Positions 60,136 to 64,000 of a stretch of DNA of 64,000 bases are shown here, piece after piece (position 1 is the stretch's first letter; every line of letters starts with the position of its first letter). The DNA comes from Glaciihabitans sp. INWT7 (lineage in GTDB: Bacteria; Actinomycetota; Actinomycetes; Actinomycetales; Microbacteriaceae), in contig NZ_CP043653.1 in NCBI RefSeq assembly GCF_014217685.1, forward strand, positions 810,419 through 874,418. Reading direction: 5' to 3'. Made by a program: the position numbers and the translations under genes. The notes under the pieces were generated by a model. It saw nothing but the letters and a program-made list of their open reading frames with translations, ran no database searches and was not told where the DNA came from.

Positions 60136-60243
60136 TCATTCGGGCCGCGATGGCGCGGTTTTCAGAAGGTCGGTGATTAGCGAGGTCATGTCGATGGGCT
60201 GTGTAGGGGGTAGCTCGATTGCGCTGGGATCAATGATGGACAT
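60136..60243 (-). CDS. 35-codon ORF with a strong ribosome-binding site
   Basis: Begins MSIIDPSAIELPPTQPIDMT and ends LITDLLKTAPSRPE. AAAGGAG lies 6 bases before ATG 60243, better than for most genes here. It sits 38 bases downstream of the lipoprotein gene on the same strand. No Cys, no membrane segment; Pro- and Ile/Leu-rich. It could be a small structural or signalling peptide. I cannot name it. Confidence 0.5.
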   Translation of the reverse strand: MSIIDPSAIELPPTQPIDMTSLITDLLKTAPSRPE

Positions 60244-60281
60244 GGTTGACTCCTTTGACGTCGGTTCCGATGTTGGCGCTG

Positions 60282-61214
60282 TCAGGGGGTGCCGATTAGG
60301 GCTGCTTGCGCGTTCTGGAGTGCTTCCTCGTTGAATTTTTTAGACGGCTGGAGCGCCATCGTGTTGGTGAGCAGAGCTTGTTGGGCGAGCCTCGCGTTGA
60401 CGGTGTTCGCTCGGCTGATGAAGTTGGTGGACTTCTTGCAGGAGATATCGGTCAGTGCCTGCTGTATTTCTGATTTGGATGCGGGTCCCGCTGCGCGGGT
60501 TGGGGCATCGTTGAGCGGGTCGAACATGCGGTACCCGTGGGCGGCCATGCAGTTCGACCAGTCGGATTTGGCCCGAGTGGTTTCGGGGTCGGTCCAGGCT
60601 TCGGCCCATGCGGTTACGTCGAGTTCGAAGCCGAGGCTGGCTTGGCCCTGCGGACGTCCCGTGATCTCACCCGTAATCGCCTTGCGGGCGTTTCCGAGAC
60701 ACCCACCAGCCGGGATCTGCTTTCCTCGCGCTGTGCCTGGCGATTGGGTGTCGCTGACTTGTGCCGGGTTCTGTCCGCGCCTCAGCCCCAAGTAGATGAG
60801 CCGGAATTCGTCCGTTGTCTCCTCGGGGGGATCCGGGACGAGTGGAATCGTCGCCGGCAAATATCCATACTGAGCGGCCACTATGGGGTCGGTGATTCCG
60901 TAGAGGCGGCTGTCTCCCTCAACAAAGCTCGCGGCAAGGTCGTTGTAATTTGCTGGCTTGACAGTGAAGTTGCCGAAGTGCTTCATGCAGTGCGTGCTGA
61001 GAACATCCACCGCACGCTGAACGGTGATGAGGACGGTGGGGTCCTGAGCGTAGGCGGCGAGTGGATCAGCGAGTTGGTGCGTCGCCAACAGCGACGCGTT
61101 GCTTTCTCGGAGTGGAGCATCGGGTTTCGGTGGGACCGGCGCGCATCCGGAAAGTGCAATCAGTAGACCGATTCCGGCCGCGATTACTGATTTGCGGCGC
61201 AGTGATATGAGCAT
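60282..61214 (-). CDS. Lipoprotein of unknown function
   Basis: 310 residues. Signal peptide with lipobox LSGC, so anchored outside the membrane. The mature part carries four spaced cysteines (THCMKHFG, GGCLGN, NCMAAHGY, SCKK) that could form two disulfides, and a GYLPATIPLVPDP loop. Actinobacterial in style; no family name recognised. The 35-codon ORF follows it. Confidence 0.65.
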   Translation of the reverse strand: MLISLRRKSVIAAGIGLLIALSGCAPVPPKPDAPLRESNASLLATHQLADPLAAYAQDPTVLITVQRAVDVLSTHCMKHFGNFTVKPANYNDLAASFVEGDSRLYGITDPIVAAQYGYLPATIPLVPDPPEETTDEFRLIYLGLRRGQNPAQVSDTQSPGTARGKQIPAGGCLGNARKAITGEITGRPQGQASLGFELDVTAWAEAWTDPETTRAKSDWSNCMAAHGYRMFDPLNDAPTRAAGPASKSEIQQALTDISCKKSTNFISRANTVNARLAQQALLTNTMALQPSKKFNEEALQNAQAALIGTP

Positions 61215-61262
61215 GATCTAACCTCCGTGTGAGATGTGGTGGGACGATTTTGCTTCGGCGGT

Positions 61263-61979
61263 CTAGGGCGAGGGCGGCTGCTCTATTCGGTGCAGTCTCC
61301 GAAGGACGACTGCGATGAGTGCTGTGAATATCAATGGCAGGAGCACAGTGCCGATGATCAAGACAGCGGGAATCGAAATGATCACGGAGGCTTTCCAGAG
61401 CAGCGTTCCGAAGTTGGCGCTCAGACTTGAGGAACCTGCGAGGAGAAACCAATTCAATGACCATGCCGATATAGCGAGAAGTCCAACGCCAGCGGCTCGC
61501 GTTGCTGTGCGAAGTAGTAGGCCGAGCGCGACGAAGGCCAATACGGAACTGGCGAGGATCGGGAAGCTAGCTCCTGGTTGGGCATTGATCGAGAGGTTGG
61601 TTGCTGCTCGCTCCGCAGCGACCAGACCAATTGTTGTCACGAACGTCGCAGCCGCGTACAACACCCACGACAGGCGATGTGTCGACCGTCTTTCCTGTGG
61701 CGTCATCGTGGTCGAGCGGAACGCTCTGAACCGACGCATCTCCTGGTCGCGCCACAGCAGGTCTTGAAACGCTCCGCGGATCGCGCGGCTCCGAATTGAT
61801 CTCGCCACCTCCACTTCCGATCCAGGGTCGGCCGTCATGGTGGCGGACTGCTCCCACAGATCAGAAACAATTTCGTCTCGCCTCACAGCGGAGATCTCCG
61901 GGGGAAGCCCTCCCGTGTAGACGTCAACCCACCGTGCGACGAAGCTCATAGCAGCATCAATTCGCCTGCGAGCACTCAT
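61263..61979 (-). CDS. Membrane protein co-encoded with PadR regulator
   Basis: 238 residues. A cytoplasmic N-terminal domain of about 100 residues (VYTGGLPPEISAVRRDEIVSDLWEQ, shown here as two pieces: VYTGGLPPEISAV and RRDEIVSDLWEQ) is followed by four hydrophobic segments. The ELLR-like EIVSDLWEQ helix recurs in actinobacterial proteins paired with PadR. Starts inside the PadR stop (4-base overlap). Function unknown, probably the regulated partner. Confidence 0.65.
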   Translation of the reverse strand: MSARRRIDAAMSFVARWVDVYTGGLPPEISAVRRDEIVSDLWEQSATMTADPGSEVEVARSIRSRAIRGAFQDLLWRDQEMRRFRAFRSTTMTPQERRSTHRLSWVLYAAATFVTTIGLVAAERAATNLSINAQPGASFPILASSVLAFVALGLLLRTATRAAGVGLLAISAWSLNWFLLAGSSSLSANFGTLLWKASVIISIPAVLIIGTVLLPLIFTALIAVVLRRLHRIEQPPSP

Positions 61980-62329
61980 GCGAGCGACGTCCTCGACTTC
62001 GGCGACAGAACCTCGACAGGCGCTCGTCTCTGCTCGAGGGCAAGGGCCCCGGCACCCGTCACCGTGTAGAGCCGACGCCGGGGCCGACCGGCGAGTTCAG
62101 CCTTTTCCGGCGCTTCCCACGAGGCCTCCAACAAGCCGGCTTCCGCCATTCGCGATAAGGCTTTGTATAGGGTGCCGTGCGAGGTCAGCCCCCGGCTGCC
62201 TCCCGCGTTCGAAAGCGCCTCCGCCAGAGCGAAACCGTAGAAGGAACCCTCAGCGGCTTGAACATCCAGACCGGCTGACAATATTTCGTATTCGAACGCA
62301 AGGATCGTCCCTGATTTTCTCCTAGCCAT
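61976..62329 (-). CDS. PadR-family regulator
   Basis: 117 residues. PadR winged helix: GSFYGFALAEALSNAGGSRG, LTSHGTLYKALSRMAEAGLL, and RPRRRLYTVTGAGALAL. Likely autorepressor acting on the palindrome at 62341-62356, and controlling the coupled membrane protein. Confidence 0.87.
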   Translation of the reverse strand: MARRKSGTILAFEYEILSAGLDVQAAEGSFYGFALAEALSNAGGSRGLTSHGTLYKALSRMAEAGLLEASWEAPEKAELAGRPRRRLYTVTGAGALALEQRRAPVEVLSPKSRTSLA

Positions 62330-62340
62330 GGTAAAAGAAT

Positions 62341-62356
62341 AGGAAGATAGCTTCCT
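62341..62356. promoter_or_regulatory. Palindrome upstream of padR
   Basis: AGGAAG and CTTCCT flank ATAG, 12 bases upstream of the PadR start. Good candidate for PadR autoregulation. Confidence 0.65.
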
Positions 62357-62467
62357 TAAGTCAACCTATGTCTCGACGCTTATGCGAAGGGTGGGTGCCG
62401 ATCGGTGGGCGGGGTGCCCTTGGTATTCATGAACGGATTCCAAGTCCCTGTGCATCGGCATGCCGGG

Positions 62468-62839
62468 TCATTTGATCGGGGGGTTTTCGCTTGCTTTCCA
62501 GGCTGCTTGAAGTGCGAGAATCGTACGGTCGAGGTCGAGGTGGCGTGCGCGAGCTGTTTCTACGAAGTCGATTGCTGAGTCAAGCACTTCTGGGAAGTTG
62601 TCTGCTTGCACGCTGACTTTGGTACCAGCGCGCCCCCCGGTGGTCACGAGTCCTTCGGATTCGAGCATCGCGTATGCACGTGCGACGGTTCCCGGGGCGA
62701 CTCGAAGGTCGGTCGCGAGTTGGCGGACAGGTGGGAGTCGTACTTCGGACGGGAGCGTTCCGAGGAAGATCAAGGTCGCAAGTTGCGAGCGGATCTGCTC
62801 GAACGCGGGCATCGGGCTCGTGTCATCTAACGTGATCAC
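62468..62839 (-). CDS. GntR-family (YtrA subfamily) regulator
   Basis: 123 residues. GntR winged helix: PAFEQIRSQLATLIFLGTLP, LPPVRQLATDLRVAPGTVAR, and AYAMLESEGLVTTGGRAGT. The short C-terminal helix pair without ligand domain is typical of YtrA. It starts within the stop of the membrane-protein gene (4-base overlap). Confidence 0.87.
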   Translation of the reverse strand: MITLDDTSPMPAFEQIRSQLATLIFLGTLPSEVRLPPVRQLATDLRVAPGTVARAYAMLESEGLVTTGGRAGTKVSVQADNFPEVLDSAIDFVETARARHLDLDRTILALQAAWKASENPPIK

Positions 62840-63882
62840 GCGTCGACAACTTCCCGAACACGGTCAACTCGCAAGGCTTGATTCGAGGAGACGATCGCAG
62901 CGAGCAGGATCGCGAGAGCCGCGGCGACCAGCGTCACCCCGACTGCGGTTTGAACGATTCCTATGGTGAAGGTGGGTTGCGAATACTGTTCGGCGACGGT
63001 CTTGCAGATGAATGACCTCGCGTCGAACTGCTGACAGTTTCCTTGAATCGGGAACCGGGCTGCTCCAAGCGTGCTGACTCCAGCAGCCCACTGAAGAGAA
63101 CCAGACGCCAGCGCGACCGCCGAAATTGCGACCAGCAGAACCGTCCGGGTCAGGACTGAACGGATGCGAATTGCCGCTTCCTGCAGAACAAGAGTTCCCG
63201 GATCCGGGGCGCGTGAAATACGGTGCAGGCATAGGCCAAGGAGGAGGGTTAGCCCGATCCCGGCAAGGGTGATCGGGCCCGCCATGTCCCATCCCGGATA
63301 CGGGGCGCTGCTGTGTGCGGTAGGAAAGCTGACCAACAGTGCGGGGCCGCTGGAGTAGTCCCCGTCTTGGGCCGTCACACCAAACGAAACGACCAAGAGG
63401 GCAGTCAAAGCGAGTCCGACTACGAGCGCACCGACGAGACCGCGTTCCCCGTCGCCGCTGCGTCGAACGGAGAGAGCTGCGAGTCGAATCGGCGGCTGCT
63501 CATGCTTCGGAACTCCGGGAAATAATGAGATCAACAGCAGAACTGCGGCGGTTGCGACGCCGAAGGCGGATATTTGTCCGATCCCAAACCGTGAAGCTTG
63601 CCCGTATGACAGAAACGTTGACGACTCCGCGCCTGAGCCTCGCGTACCGGAGCTGACAGCACTGGCGACCAGGAACACCGATGCAATCCCAGCCGACGCG
63701 ACCCAAATCATGACAAGTCGATGGCGCACCCGAGCGAGCGCGCGCTCCACCTTCAGCGTACTGTGTGGCGGGCTGGGTAGCTGCAGCACGGCGAACAAAC
63801 CGTGCCGTCGTGCCAGCCAAACACCAACGATCAAGCTGGCAGAAAACAGCACCGTGATGAAAAGGGGCAAATACGGGACCAT
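62836..63882 (-). CDS. Multi-pass membrane protein upstream of YtrA-type regulator
   Basis: 348 residues from ATG 63882 (MVPYLPLFITVLFSASLIVG); an earlier in-frame start at 63915 is possible. About eight hydrophobic segments. The last contains LVAAALAILLAAIVSSNQAL. It resembles DUF1648/permease-like partners found beside YtrA-type regulators, but I do not recognise a specific family. Confidence 0.65.
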   Translation of the reverse strand: MVPYLPLFITVLFSASLIVGVWLARRHGLFAVLQLPSPPHSTLKVERALARVRHRLVMIWVASAGIASVFLVASAVSSGTRGSGAESSTFLSYGQASRFGIGQISAFGVATAAVLLLISLFPGVPKHEQPPIRLAALSVRRSGDGERGLVGALVVGLALTALLVVSFGVTAQDGDYSSGPALLVSFPTAHSSAPYPGWDMAGPITLAGIGLTLLLGLCLHRISRAPDPGTLVLQEAAIRIRSVLTRTVLLVAISAVALASGSLQWAAGVSTLGAARFPIQGNCQQFDARSFICKTVAEQYSQPTFTIGIVQTAVGVTLVAAALAILLAAIVSSNQALRVDRVREVVDA

Positions 63883-64000
63883 TACAACGCCACTCTCTTT
63901 GTATCGATGCACCAATACAACTGAAGCAAGATGATTGTGTCAATAGGGCGACACAAAAAGGGATTGAGCCAACTGGCTAGCGAACTGGACCCGTCCACGG

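Overview
The DNA is high-GC with compact, overlapping operons. Gene content fits an actinobacterium (PadR/MarR/GntR/SorC regulators, lipoprotein-type binding proteins, IS21/IS3/IS30/IS110/IS256 elements), probably of the Microbacteriaceae type. That placement is inferred from gene style and protein flavour, not from a marker gene. No rRNA, tRNA or CRISPR array was seen.

Layout. (1) 1-10.8 kb is a zinc-homeostasis island: a zinc-free ribosomal protein L36 paralogue, two unusual COG0523/CobW-like proteins, a His-rich tandem-repeat protein coupled to a SmtB/CzrA-type ArsR repressor, two Fur-family proteins (one probable Zur), the ZnuACB importer, and a YcgR/YcgQ-like operon ending in a secreted or anchored beta-rich protein. 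Two near-perfect palindromes, TAATGA-N3-TCATTA, lie in front of the second COG0523 gene and znuA; a related one lies between L36 and the first COG0523 gene. (2) 10.97-16.5 kb is an insertion-sequence pile: an IS21 next to an IS3 remnant, and an IS30 transposase split by an intact IS3. (3) 16.6-32.0 kb is a fructan/oligosaccharide locus: a secreted multi-module GH32 protein, an intracellular GH32, a SorC-type regulator, a PfkB sugar kinase and a split transketolase on the minus strand, divergent from a five-gene Opp/Dpp-type ABC importer whose last ATPase is truncated. Three copies of one 25-bp palindrome (CAATTGAG-N9-CTCANNTG) sit at the three promoters of this locus. (4) 32.0-37.8 kb is a second pile: an IS110 split by an IS3 that is itself split by another IS3, remnants of IS481 and IS3, and an IS256. 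(5) 37.9-52.3 kb holds a RibD-like reductase, a DMT exporter and a sugar-oxidation locus: GH13-type hydrolase, sugar ABC importer, FadR-type GntR regulator, SDR dehydrogenase, UlaG-like lactonase, enolase-superfamily dehydratase, 2-keto-3-deoxy sugar kinase and KDPG-type aldolase, plus a 78-aa protein of unknown role. Four TGG(T/C)NNTACC sites mark the promoters. (6) 52.4-58.1 kb has three IS256-family elements around a truncated MarR gene and a SnoaL-like gene. (7) 58.1-64 kb has a VOC/MarR divergent pair with twin operators, small membrane proteins, a lipoprotein followed by a 35-codon ORF with a strong ribosome-binding site, and PadR/permease and GntR/permease pairs.

How the parts work together (inference). 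Region 1 can sense both zinc shortage (Zur) and zinc excess (SmtB-like). Region 3 would import and split fructans or fructo-oligosaccharides and feed fructose phosphate to a dedicated transketolase. Region 5 encodes a complete route from an imported alpha-glycoside through sugar lactone, aldonate and 2-keto-3-deoxy acid to pyruvate and a triose phosphate. The catabolic regions are separated and eroded by nested insertion sequences; several insertion histories can be rebuilt base by base from target duplications.
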